A DNA stretch of 64,000 nt. Source: Bradysia coprophila (taxonomy: Eukaryota; Arthropoda; Insecta; Diptera; Sciaridae). How positions within the stretch are numbered: the stretch's first letter is position 1; each line of letters begins with the position of its first letter. The translations under genes and the position numbers were made by a program. Positions 35,131-46,100 of this stretch are shown here, in pieces. The DNA lies in assembly GCF_014529535.1 (NCBI RefSeq), contig NC_050735.1, forward strand, positions 10,179,739-10,243,738. Reading direction: 5' to 3'. The notes under the pieces were generated by a model, which saw only the letters and a list, made by a program, of their open reading frames with translations, did no database searches and was not told where the DNA came from.

Positions 35131-36058
35131 TTAGGCCGGACCTCCACATGGTGCACAAGTTAGGTCATGCGTATTTCTAAAACCGATATACGAAGCCCCA
35201 ATAGCTGTGCTCTCTGCTTCTGCACTTTGGATGATTGTGGTGAGTTTACTCTGTCTCTGTGTAGCAATAGCAAGGAATTCACTGGTTTCGCAACGCAATG
35301 TGTTTAGAGCGTTTTCGCAGGCAGCATTTTGCGCTTCGAGTCGTTTGATTTCGGCATTAAGTCTTTCAATTTCGCATCTAAGTTCTTCTTGTTGCTTTCG
35401 GCACGCGATCAATTCATTATTGCAGATCGTCAATTTTTTGTTGCACTCGTCCAATTGACATTGTAGATCCCGTTCTCGTGCTCGGCATTGTTCAAGTTCT
35501 TCTTGTAACTGAGTAATTGTACAATTCAACTCCTCGATTTTCTTAAGAAGTTTCGCGTTTTCAGCCTTGCAGTTTGCGAGTGCCTCTTTACAATTGGCGA
35601 GTTCTTGTTTTGTTTGAGCCAATTCCTTCTTAAGTTGCTCAATCGTTTGTTTTAGGAGTTCGGAGTTTTTCTGACATTCACAGAGTGCATTTTCAGCGGC
35701 TTCGCGAGCTTTCTTCTCTTTTGCCAATTGTGCGGTGAGTTCACAATTTTGTGCACGAAGTGCATCATTTTCTTTGTTCAAAAAGTCATTGTCCTTCTTG
35801 ATGGCAGTAATAATTCCTTCGAGATTTTCATTTCGCTGAGTGCACGTTATGAGTCGGAGAATTAGGTCATCTTTAGACAATGTATTTAGCGTGTCCTTAC
35901 ACGTGCATTTTTCGTCCACGGTTAAAACTGCACCGCCTTGAAGCTCCTGAAATAATATTAATTTTGATTGTTAGCAGATTCTCAAAGTTAGTTTCAATCT
36001 TGTTTTAACATACCTGAATGGCCAATAATACAACAGTCAGAACAATAAATTGCTTCAT
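35131..36058 (-). CDS. Secreted cysteine-rich coiled-coil protein, DNA puff II/9-type (upstream copy)
   Basis: Two exons, 36058-36014 and 35946-35131, with a 67-nt intron, encode 286 residues, the same length as the copy at 31291-32216 and alignable to it without gaps. Exon 1 is the identical signal peptide. By eye about three quarters of residues match: the second half (KIEELNCTITQLQE, RERDLQCQLDEC, CNNELIACRKQQEELRC, LRCETSEFLAIATQRQS, ASYIGFRN, HDLTCAPC) is strongly conserved, while the first half of the coiled coil has drifted, mainly at surface heptad positions. Most cysteines are conserved. The duplicated unit runs from the poly(A) region to about 180 bp upstream of the TATA box. Being the more 5' gene, this is the one nearest to the candidate amplification origin upstream. 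Confidence 0.85.
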
Positions 36059-36146
36059 TTTACAATTTAATTATTAAATTGATTTAATAAATTGTGCTAT
36101 GATATTTCGTTGTGCTTTTGAATGATTCTGAAGTGCAACATGCCGC

Positions 36147-36153
36147 TTATATA
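36147..36153 (-). promoter_or_regulatory. TATA box of the upstream puff-type gene
   Basis: TATATAA on the minus strand, about 89 nt before the ATG, aligned with the TATA box of the other copy. Confidence 0.65.
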
Positions 36154-36249
36154 TGAATTTAAACCGGAAATTTTTGATTTAATTTTTAAAATCAATGTAT
36201 GCATTTCCCTATATAGGTGAGGCAGAGACTACCTGAACCATGTTTGCAT

Positions 36250-37794
36250 CTGGAAATATTTCTTTGCGCTGTGTAATGAGCTGAATTGAATGTTTCGTAC
36301 TAAAATGAAGTACATGACGGTAGTGATCTCGTAAATTTGTGCACTGCGAAGAACTCAAACTCATTCAACACCTAATGTTCCGGTTAGAAGGTCAGTTCGT
36401 ACGTTTCTAACGTGACAAACGTGAACAAACCTTAGGAACTTTGGCGTAAAAGGTCGACTCCTTAACTTATAGGCCATTTGGGACGGCTTTATTGTCTAAA
36501 CTCTTCAGAAATTATTAGTACAAATCATATCCAATTTTTGGTCAATATGTCCACCTTTTCCCTGACTCTCCTACATGAATCAGTGAGTTGTATGCATGGC
36601 GCGTGCTATGTTTAATTTGTTCAACGGAAATACAGCTTGAAGCGACCCTTACAAGCACACATGTCTGTTGTTTTTGATGTTCCGCCCAAAATTGCAAATA
36701 TTTGATTTTGTGGCGAAGGTAGCAACCGGTATATGAGATATCTAGTAACAAGTCTGGGAATCCGTGCTACAACAGCGGATATATTCGGAATCCTTGACTA
36801 ACTATAAGATATGAGGAAACGTGTTACAGATTCGTGCGAACCATTTAGTAGTGTCGAACTACCGCTTGTTATAAAAAATGGTTTCAATAATGTTGAGTAA
36901 ATTTGCTCTTACAGATAATACAACCAGAACAATTGGATTTAATAGTTGAGTGTGAAATATTTTGTGAATTAAAAGTTAGTTGTCCATGTCCAATGTCCAT
37001 AGACTTTCGGCAGTTCATCAGCTTTCATTAAAAAATGTATGAAAAAGTTCGAATGGTGCGTTGACGATTTATGATGTTCGTGTCATAAAAATTCGAACGT
37101 CTCATTTGACTTAAAACTTATGACTAAATGTTGATTGGACTGAACTTGACCTAACTCGTTCAGAAATCCCAATGGATGAGCACTGAAATTATCGTATTTT
37201 TAACAATTTCTTACTTCCACCGAAATCATCCGATTACGATTCACGTGTCAGACAATTCCACTAGGAATTTTTCTAGCGATCATGTCGCATTGGTAACATT
37301 AACATCCAGAAGCTCCCTTAACCCTCAAAATTTGGGTAGTTTCAGTGTGCTGAATGCACTGAATGACTCGTATGATGTAACCCAAATACGATGAATTTGT
37401 GTGTATATGTCTAGGTCTAGCCTACATATATGTGAGATATCAATTAGCACCTAACTTTCCTCTATTAGCATTTGCATACTTCTAGACGTGGTTAGGAAGA
37501 CACGTTAAGCTGGTGGACCAGACTGCACTTGTTATTGGCTGTAAAAGGCTGTTGGGGAGCTCTTTAAACAAATCAAATAAAACATCTTAGGTTTTGAAAG
37601 ACAAGGCATTATGTCAGTAATAATGACTCAGTATATTGTGGGGGAGGTGTTGATTTGAAGAGATTTATTTCCTGACAAAATATGTGTAAGGTGGTCTACT
37701 TTTTAATGTTAGATATTAATACGCGAAACAAAACAACGTGAGTACATAATATTGTCACACAAACTGAGTGCGACCTATACGAAAGATAGTCAAG
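36250..37794. other. gene-poor region upstream of the puff-type genes
   Basis: No gene supported. Positions 37488-37525 (GTGGTTAGGAAGACACGTTA) resemble 15905-15930 in a CSN3 intron and look like a shared LINE 3' end fragment. Confidence 0.5.
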
Positions 37795-37940
37795 TTACGA
37801 AAATCGTTGCCTTGAGGTTGTACTCTGATCAGTACGAAAACCAGACTGGAATTTAAATAGAAGGTCACGACCTTCCATCAATTGAATCATCTGTCTCTTC
37901 AGCAACCCTTCTAGATTAGAAAGAGAAGGCGACCTATAGG
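37795..37940 (-). mobile_element. decayed LINE reverse-transcriptase fragment
   Basis: The minus strand encodes LLKRQMIQLMEGRDLL followed by FQSGFRTDQSTTS, the conserved RT block QSGFR-x5-STT of CR1/L2/Jockey-type LINEs. Just upstream, GRPIGRLLFLSNLEGLL resembles the RPISLLP...SK(I/V)LE block. Only about 50 residues survive. Confidence 0.6.
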
Positions 37941-38198
37941 CCTATAGGCATCGAGCGAATGAGTCCGCGAGTTCTTGTGAAGCGGAATGGCCCAAAAGCA
38001 TATAAAATTTCCTTTCAGTTGATACCCCACACGACCATGTACGTTTTGTGTACCTCGAGAAATTTCTGTAAGAACAGTGTAAGTCTTCGGTTGAAAACTT
38101 TAACCGCACATATTTTGTGTGGTTGATGAAAGGTGAACAAAAACCGAAAACTTGCACTTTTATTACAAAAATTTCTCCAATTACATGAGCAGTACAGG

Positions 38199-38346
38199 GT
38201 CGACTGAGGTGTCATTAGAAAGGTAATCACATGTACTATTGAGCCGAATAGAGACTCATTGGTGTTAAAATTAATCCACACTGAAATATGTCCCTATTCG
38301 GCTCAATAGTACATGTGATTACCTTTCTAATGACACCCCAGTCGAC
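38199..38346. repeat. inverted repeat with 53-bp arms, one mismatch
   Basis: Arms 38199-38251 and 38294-38346 match at 52 of 53 positions. They begin GTCGACTGAGGTGTCATT and end TATTGAGCCGAATAG, around a 42-nt loop. This is the cleanest short palindrome upstream of the puff-type genes and could extrude as a cruciform. Confidence 0.9.
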
Positions 38347-38469
38347 CACACAAGCTTCGAAGAATTTTTTTGAAAGTGGGTTTGGCTCTTTGGGTAGAAT
38401 GCCTTTCTAGGCACATAATGGAAAATGCGTCCGATTACGGTAGGCTGTTTTTCAAAAGAATCTCTCAGG

Positions 38470-39140
38470 AGCTCAAGACGAAGAAAAGCCAGTTTATGAG
38501 AAATTGAAGGATTTCTTTAATGGTGTTGGGCGAGATCTACCATGTAAGATACCAGAGGCTGACCATACAGATTTAAATGTGATTGCGACGTTGCCTGTCA
38601 ATCCTGTTCACATTTCTCGGATGCGGATCATGTTTGGCGATGATGATGTGACAGTGGAATCTTCTTGTGCGATTTGTTCAAATTTAACTTGTTTTATGGT
38701 ATCTTAAAGTCGCGATAGTGAGGTTTAGAAGAACAACAAGGATTCAGAGTAGTATGTTGCGAACTATTGCCCGATTTCGATTCTACTGGCTGTTAACAAG
38801 GTACTTGAGTCTATAGTGCTTTCTACAACCGTCGTTTTTTGAGCGCGATACAGTTTGGATTCAGGGAGTGACATGACCTACAGAGACTTCAGGTGAAATC
38901 GTGCCCGTTTGGCTGTGCAGGCCACAAACGAACATTCTTCAGCCTTTGTGTCTGAAAGCATTTCTATTATCTTAAATCTCGTCGTTTTAGCAGAACATTT
39001 TCGTAAGGCGGTTATGAAGATTGTTGATCCGGCAGTCCTGAATATCCGGCTTTACTTTGAAAGTTGGTTCGTTGGTGTTGGTATATCACATGCGTTTCGA
39101 TCATTGTCTCTGGGATTATATAGGAATAATTAGGAACCTT
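38470..39140 (+). mobile_element. decayed Jockey/CR1-like LINE reverse-transcriptase fragment
   Basis: Fragments in changing frames: FFNGVGRDLPCKIPEADHTD, then after a stop NYCPISILLAVNKVLESIV (RT block NYRPISLLP...SKVLE), then QFGFRE, and in 38909-39133 EHFRKAV...IVDPAVLN...RLYF...GISHAFRSL, matching the KAFDTVDHxxLLxKL...YGVxGxxxxWFxSY block. Stops and frameshifts are present throughout. Confidence 0.7.
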
Positions 39141-39203
39141 CGTCTTCACATTCATTTGTCTTATTGCTCTGGATCTGCAGATCTGCTGTTAAAACTCTTA
39201 TAG

Positions 39204-39216
39204 AGGTCAATGTGTG
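39204..39216 (+). promoter_or_regulatory. ecdysone-response-element-like half site (candidate)
   Basis: AGGTCAATGTGTG has a perfect AGGTCA half site followed, one base later, by TGTGTG, a weak second half against the TGACCT inverted repeat with 1-bp spacer. It is listed only because II/9A amplification is ecdysone-driven and this lies in the expected region. Chance occurrence is quite possible. Confidence 0.2.
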
Positions 39217-39319
39217 CTACTGAAGAAATCCTTGAAAGTATCTCACAGGTTACCCGTTCGATATCCCACCGAGTTGCTCTTTGATAAAGAATTTCATATC
39301 TTTCTCTCCCAGCTGTCAA

Positions 39320-39481
39320 TTCACGCCGTAAGTGTGCCTAAAATTTGAATTTGAAGTGAACGATTCGATGAAAAAGTGAACCAAAAAATACGTTTCAACG
39401 CTTCCTTGTATGAAAATGACGCTACGTTAAAAAGACCTCCGCACTTTCCATTTTGAATTTCGACCGCACTTACGGCGTGAA
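39320..39481 (+). repeat. repeat family F, best copy
   Basis: Inverted ends TTCACGCCGTAAGTG and CACTTACGGCGTGAA extend into CTAAAATTTGAATTT / ATTTTGAATTTCGACC. The interior has GATTCGATGAAAAAGTGAAC and ATGACGCTACGTTA. Complete copy of about 162 bp. Confidence 0.85.
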
Positions 39482-40645
39482 TGGTGTGAAGCGCCACGCA
39501 CTGGCGATTTCCAACAATGTTACTCGATATTGAGCCAAAAACTCCCCATTTGTTTAGGAAGTCTAAGAAGTCTTTATAAACTTAAGTCGCTATGAACAGT
39601 TCGGTTGTCCATTGAAAGATTTGACGGAGAGACGCTTGTACTTCCCATTGTGTCATGAACAAATTAATTCGAACAACATCTATTTTTCTACTATTTTTCT
39701 TTCATTGCACCGTCCTTTTTCTATTTTCCCCTTATTTGATCCTGTTTAATGTTCCATTTATAATTTCTTGAAGTTTTTTTTAACCTATAGAGTTGATAGA
39801 AATCATTTTTCATTGGACAGCAGCAACAATATTGTTAAAATCACAATTTGTAGTTACGTCGCAAAATAATCAATCCGTTCTAAGTTCCTATTTTCTCGGT
39901 ATTTTTTGGTTCGATAAAGAGACAACCTAATTTCGAAAATATGTGTCATCCTTGTTTTTCTTTTAATTCATTTTTTCAACAAAATATTTTCAGATATTTC
40001 TTAATTCTTCAGCAAACTGTGTAAATATTGTCTGTCTTTTAAAATTCGGCTTAGAACGATGCACTTTTTATTCGCCTCGTGTTGCATATATTACAAACAT
40101 CTGTTTTAATAAATGAAATGAATACGAAAAGGTACACGAGTTTTTCTTTGTGTGAGGGTCTTCAATTTTTGGCTAAGATACCTACAGGTGTTATTCAGGC
40201 ATTGTAATTTTATTTCAGAGCCGCAGCCAGATAACATTTTACAGGGACTACACCTCCTGACATAATTTTATGAATAAGGAAATCAAAACACTTTTTTTGG
40301 AATTTAGCAATGCCCTGTCTAGCACACAAACTACTTTCATTAAGGTGGTGAAAGAATCAAGGTAGCATTTGGAATTTACATGCAGATTACAGCGTAGTCA
40401 GTAAAAATGTAGAATAGAGTTTGTAGAATACAAAGAAATAAGGTGTGAATTTGACACAGAGAGCTGAGAGTTTGGTTGCTAGAAGGCAACTCAGTGGAAG
40501 TAAATTAACGATAAATTCTCTCTTAGGCAAACGATGTGTATTGTCACACTTGGCCTCACCGATTTCCACAAAACTAAGGCGAGTATAATACTCGGAGTAT
40601 TTTTAGTCCCATATGAGCTAAAAATATCAGAGATATGGCCACAAT

Positions 40646-40873
40646 AGTATATTAAGTCCTTGCTTGCAATTTTGTTGTTTTAGCAAGTGTGAGCTTTGCG
40701 GAACGAGCCGAAGGCGAGTGGAGTAATAACACAAGCCAAAACAATAACTTACAAGCAATTACATAAGATATTTTATGTAGCTAGAGCTGTAAAGTGGGAT
40801 CTCGGTTCGAGATTTTCACTGTTAAAAACCGTGAGGGTAAGTGCACTTTACCATGCATAAGCCAGTATGTAAA
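40646..40873 (+). repeat. repeat family D, copy 4
   Basis: AGTATATTAAGTCCTTGC, TTGCGGAACGAGCCGAAGGC, AACTTACAAGCAATTACATA and GTAAGTGCACTTTACCATGC match the other family D copies. Confidence 0.75.
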
Positions 40874-41510
40874 GGTAGTTTTTGCAATACAGTGAGAGAA
40901 TTCGTTACTTACGCCGCACTCCAAAAAAAAACGGCATGATTGAAATTTCGTGATTCTTTTTTTATGTTAGGGTAGTGTACCATAGAGTACATAGAAGTCC
41001 GATATCCCTCACGTCACGGCGGCGACACTGACCCAAAGTCAAAAAAATATTTCAAAAATACGAAAACGATTCCCACTTGTTAGAGAGTCCATAAATTTTA
41101 TCATGTTTAATATCAATCGAAAGGAAAGGAAATTGCAGTGGCTTTCAAACGCACCCCATCTTGCTATGCTTCGACTCCATTGTGTTCTTTTCAAAGTCAT
41201 AGTTTTAGAATCCGAAAATTATGCTTATGTCAAGTTACAGTGACACGTATGGTCAAATTCTATGAAAGCTATTTTGGTAATTAGTTTGTAAATAGGGTAA
41301 TGGGTTTTGCGCACTTCATGTGTTTTTGAGCAAAGCGTGTTCGGCCACACATAAAAGATATTTTATCTACCGTAAGTATCTACTGAGCGAAGCAAAACTC
41401 ATATCTAGTGCGCAAAACAACCCCATTTACTAACTAGTCGGCAAAATAGCTATTGTAGCAAGACTAATCTTTGTCAAATCTTTGTTAAATGTAACAATTT
41501 CCTGCTACTT

Positions 41511-42170
41511 GTTAACACGATAACTTGAGTAAATCACAACGGATTTTCAAAAACCATTTTTTATTCGATGAAGTATTGAAATCCTCAGGTCAAGTTCGAA
41601 AATGGGTGAAATCGGTTCAACCATCTGGTAGTAGTTCTCAAAAGAAGCGCCTTTTCTGCTTCGTGTTAACACGATAACTTGAGTAAATCACAACAGATTT
41701 TCAAAAACTTTTTTTATTCGATGAAGTATTGAAATCCTCAGGTCAAGTTCGAAAATGGGTGAAATCGGTTCAACCATCTGGTAGTAGTTCTCAAAAGAAG
41801 TGCCTTTTCTGCTCCGTGTTAACACGATAACTTGAGTAAATCACAACGGATTTTCAAAAACCATTTTTTATTCGATGAAGTATTGAAATCCTCAGGTCAA
41901 GTTCGAAAATGGGTGAAATCGGTTCAACCATCTGGTAGTAGTTCTCAAAAGAAGCGCCTTTTCTGCTCCGTGTTAACACGATAACTTGAGTAAATCACAA
42001 CAGATTTTCAAAAACTTTTTTTATTCGATGAAGTATTGAAATCCTCAGGTCACGTTCGAAAATGAGTGGTATCGGTTCAACCATCTGGGAGCAGTTTTCG
42101 AAAGAAGCCTTTTCTGCTCTTTGTTAACACAACAACTAGAGTAATTCTCAACCGATTAAAAAAAAAAATT
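41511..42170 (+). repeat. tandem array, about 153-bp unit, four full copies and a fifth start
   Basis: The unit begins GTTAACACGATAACTTGAGT at 41511, 41666, 41818, 41972 and (diverged) 42123, giving spacings of 155, 152, 154 and 151 bp. Units 1-3 are nearly identical and unit 4 has more changes. Unit 5 breaks off after about 45 bp. Confidence 0.92.
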
Positions 42171-42504
42171 GGTGGAGAATGGCAATTCTTGAGGTTAGGT
42201 TCCAAGATAGATTATGTTGCTAACAGAATTTTTGTATCTATTTCAATAGTATTTTTCTTGTTATGTGACTTTGCCTTGTAAACAAAACCGAATAAATAGA
42301 ACAAAAATTAACGAACGTGAACAGTGTGCCTAAACTGGAATTTGAGTACAGATCGTTACCGTAACGCATAGAGGGACTAATTCTAAGGTAATTCGTGTTA
42401 CAATGGCTTTCCTCGACAAACTCGCCACGAAGCTACAACCAGCGAAAGTTGAAAATTCCAATGAACGTATAAACCAGTTATGGTCTCTCCATACAAGCCA
42501 AAGA

Positions 42505-43160
42505 AAATCAAGGTTCTGAAAGAACAGGTTAAGACACTTACGAAGTGGCGGGTGAAACATAAATTTTGACAATTTAGTTAAGCACACTCATTAGAGATTG
42601 TATGACAAGAAAACCAATGAAAGTAGATAACAGGTATGGTCGATTGCCGAATTCGTCTTAAACGCACTCGCATTTTATGTCAAAATAATATGAAAATGAG
42701 TGCGTTTAAGTACGAAAATCAAATTTTTATGTCACCCGGGCCGACAATAGACCATACCTATTTTACACTTTCATTGAAGAAAACTTGAAGATTTTTTTTT
42801 TATCAAGTTGACATTTCACACAATCTGTAATGAGTGAACCAAGGTTCTGAAAGAACAGGTTAAGACACTTACGAAGGCAGGTGAAACACAAATCTTGACA
42901 ATTCAGACATGTATATTGTTTGAAGAGTCAACTTGAAAACAATTTTTTTTTGTTAAGTTGAAATCGTCATATAAAATTTTCCAAACCTAGTTGGCGCTAC
43001 AGGAAAATTTTGATCACACCGCCTTCGTGATCAACTCGAAAGTGTCTTAACATGTTCTTTCAGAACCTTGGACAAGGCATGTCTGAATTATCAAAATTTG
43101 TGTTTCACCGCCTTCGTGATCAACTCAGAGTGTCTTAACCTGTTTTTTCGATAGTTTAAT
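42505..43160. repeat. repeat family N cluster with a nested family O element
   Basis: GGTTCTGAAAGAACAGGTTA, AAGACACTTACGAAG and GGTGAAACACAAAT appear direct at 42513 and 42843, and inverted at 43020-43090 and 43100-43150 (CACCGCCTTCGTGATCAACT). A further copy is at 50110-50385, and a partial one near 18838. The family O element (AGGTATGGTC ends) sits at 42611-42775 between the first two. Confidence 0.75.
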
Positions 43161-43162
43161 AT

Positions 43163-46100
43163 CACGGCAGAGTAAAAGTAAACCTGGCAGGAGCGGTTCA
43201 TTATTGAAACGTCAAATGAGGGACCTAATACCAGGCCCGGACTGGCCATATATGGCAACTAGGCAAAGCACAAGTGCGCTTTTTGGATTTTGCGCCTTTT
43301 CAAAAATAAAATGTACTATTGTATCGCCTGTCTAGATTATCATATTATGAATTGTAAAAGGCGCTAATTTCGTTCAAAAACGCGAAAATTTTCGCCTTCG
43401 GCGCTAATGAAAATAGCTCTTAAACCTTCAACGGAATACAGTTTCACCTTCGATTTTAGGCGCAATAAATGAGTTTTTTTAGGTGCTTGCGTCGTAGGGG
43501 CTAATTTAAGCGTGTAAATACTTCGTCTACTTGATTTTGAACAAGCCTAATTTTTGACAGAACGTGTAGTTGCACAAAAATTAGCTGCGGTTGCACACGA
43601 TAGAGGTAGCACACAAGTTCTGACAATAGTTTCGGCAACTGAAGTGATCTGAAGTTAAGCTTGTAATCAATTTCTTTTGATTCTCCTAGTTCAATTATAC
43701 GATCTGCGAGTTGTTGAACGTTAGTAATTTATAGTTACTCAAGCTATATTTGTGGGAAATAAAAATTTCGATGTGATTACAATTTTAATCAAACGAACCT
43801 CAGGAATTTTATCAATCAACCATTTTTTGATAGAGGTAATTACTCTATTACTTTTGGTAAAAAAATATATTTTTAATATAATTATATAATCTTCCAGATG
43901 AAAAGACCAACATTGCTACTACTAAAAATAATAAGAAGTTCATTCTTCAGTACAAACTCTTTACTTCGCTTAGAGTCTTCTCTGATCATTATGATAAAAT
44001 TTGGTTCCAAAAATTTTGAACTGTTAATTTCAACAAGAAGTAGGACTTTTTCGATGGGTCAGATTCTTTGACTGACTGTCTGAATTTCGATTTTGGTTAC
44101 CTTAATTGAAAATGAAACTCATTGAACAGAACAATCCGTTTTTATTCCATACAAAGAAACACCAAGAAATCATTTCGAGAAATTTTTTAGGAATAATTCC
44201 TAGATTACTACTCAGATGTTTTCCTCGTCGAATAACAAAGTTGGAAATATGTTGAGAATTACTCAAGGTATCAAGTGACGAGGCAAATTTTCTGTCGGGA
44301 ATAACTCCGAGTCACAAGTCCGTCATAGCCCACCTTCGAACTTCACATCGGAAATTTAAATCTCCGTCGTGTTATCAAAGAATTGCTAAATTCTGACAAA
44401 CATTTTCTTGCATTTAAGGTTTTTGATCATAGATGCATGTATTAGGGAACGTCAGATTTATCGAACAGGAACGCAATGTCCAACGAAACGGAAACACAAA
44501 CTATCTTTCCTTGCAACAGACGCTTCGCTCCAAGGAATAGTGAACAATTTGTGACCAACATTTTCCCTGACTCACAGTCAAGGAAATAATCTTACGACGT
44601 TAATAAGTTAGAAACTTTGGGATTTTAAACGAAAAATTCCATTTGGTCGATTTTCACATGATTATGATTTACCCATGCCTAAAAAACAGTCAAAAAGAAT
44701 CGCCAAAGTCAAATCGCAAAAAAAAAATTTCTTCAGAATTTACTTCAGACTTTGGCGTTTCATCACACTTTGGCGATTTTTCTTGGCGTTTCATTGTTTT
44801 TTGTTAACTTGTTAAATCACAAGAAAAATCGGCAATGCGTGAAGAAACGCCAAGAAAAATCGACAAATTGTGAAGAAACGCCAAAAAACGTGAGGAACGA
44901 CCAATTTTCCATTCTTGGCGTTTCTTCGTCGATTCTTCTTGGTGTTTCTTCACACTTTTAGTTTTTTCTGGTGATTTAGCAAATCAACAAAAGATGATAA
45001 AATTGCTAGGATCTTACGAAGCGCCTTTATGTTACATTTTGTAAAATGATAAAATTACTGACAGGGCTTATTATTGGGAATTTTTTAAGAATTTTTTAAG
45101 ACTTTTTAAGAATTTTTGAGAATTTTATGAATTTTTAAGAATTTTTAGGAATTTTTAAGAATTTTCAAGAATTTTTAGGAATTTTTAAGAATTTTTTAAG
45201 AATTTTTTGTTTTTGCTGTAAAAAGATAAATTCATGCAATTCATTTGTCAGTTACGTTTATATAATCGAACAATTCAAAATTCAATTTTATCAGATGAAG
45301 TTGTGTCTGATACGATTTCGACTGATGAAGTCGCCCCTGACATAGTGCCGACCCATCTTAAACGAGCTGGACAAAACGCTCACAAACTCAAATGAAAGCA
45401 TTGTCAAAGCGACAAAAAACCATTGTTAATGTTAAGACCATTTTGAGTTTGAAACTAGGCCCTACCTCTTAGGTGGGTCAGGCCGCTTGACTGACTAAAT
45501 TTTCCAATAATTGCAGTCCCTTACCATTTTTAAATAAGCTGGTGTTTTCAAGAATGGTCTGCTTGCTACATCATTAATTGTGAATCTCTTTTATTTTCAC
45601 TGACTGTTTAGAAAACTCAAAATTAATTTAATTTTCTGAAGAAACAAAGAGAGCTGTGAGTTGAAGGTTCAGCGAGCGATGTTTTACACCCAATAAATAT
45701 GAGTCTACTATCTCTTGCCTACCTCTTGAATTAATTAAACTTCTCTGAATTACGGCCCTCGCTTCGCTCTGGCCGCAATATTTACACTCGTTCAAATATT
45801 ACCTTTCATATGTCCTATAAGCATGGAAAAAATTCTTTTAAGAATATAATTTCGCGCAAAAATTAACTTCTTCGAACTTAGCCACCCACTGGTCGGAACC
45901 ACCAGAAAACATTTTAATGTCATGTAAATCCATGCTTAAACTTACTTTCAAAACTCACTTTTCTGAACTAAGACCGAGTGAAGTTATAAGACTATTTTCC
46001 TCCACCACAGACCACCTAAGCCCATATCTCTATAAACAATATGGCTAACAATTCGTATCATAAAACTAAATCTCTGTCTATTCGTCTTTCAGTGATTTCA

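Larger units (their letters stand above)
38000..40200. other. candidate region of a DNA-amplification origin (inference)
   Basis: If the adjacent genes are the Sciara II/9A genes, the mapped amplification origin lies, as I recall the literature, about 2.5 kb upstream of II/9-1 within roughly 1 kb. That would fall here. The sequence alone does not prove it. Within the interval are a strong inverted repeat (38199-38346), a decayed LINE, a family F element, and a long T-rich, asymmetric AT stretch (39660-40060) that could suit easy unwinding. Which gene is II/9-1 is not certain. Confidence 0.3.

Noticed and set aside
38504-38707. A separate small gene here
   Set aside because: The following sequence carries LINE reverse-transcriptase blocks in broken frames, so this is part of a decayed retrotransposon.
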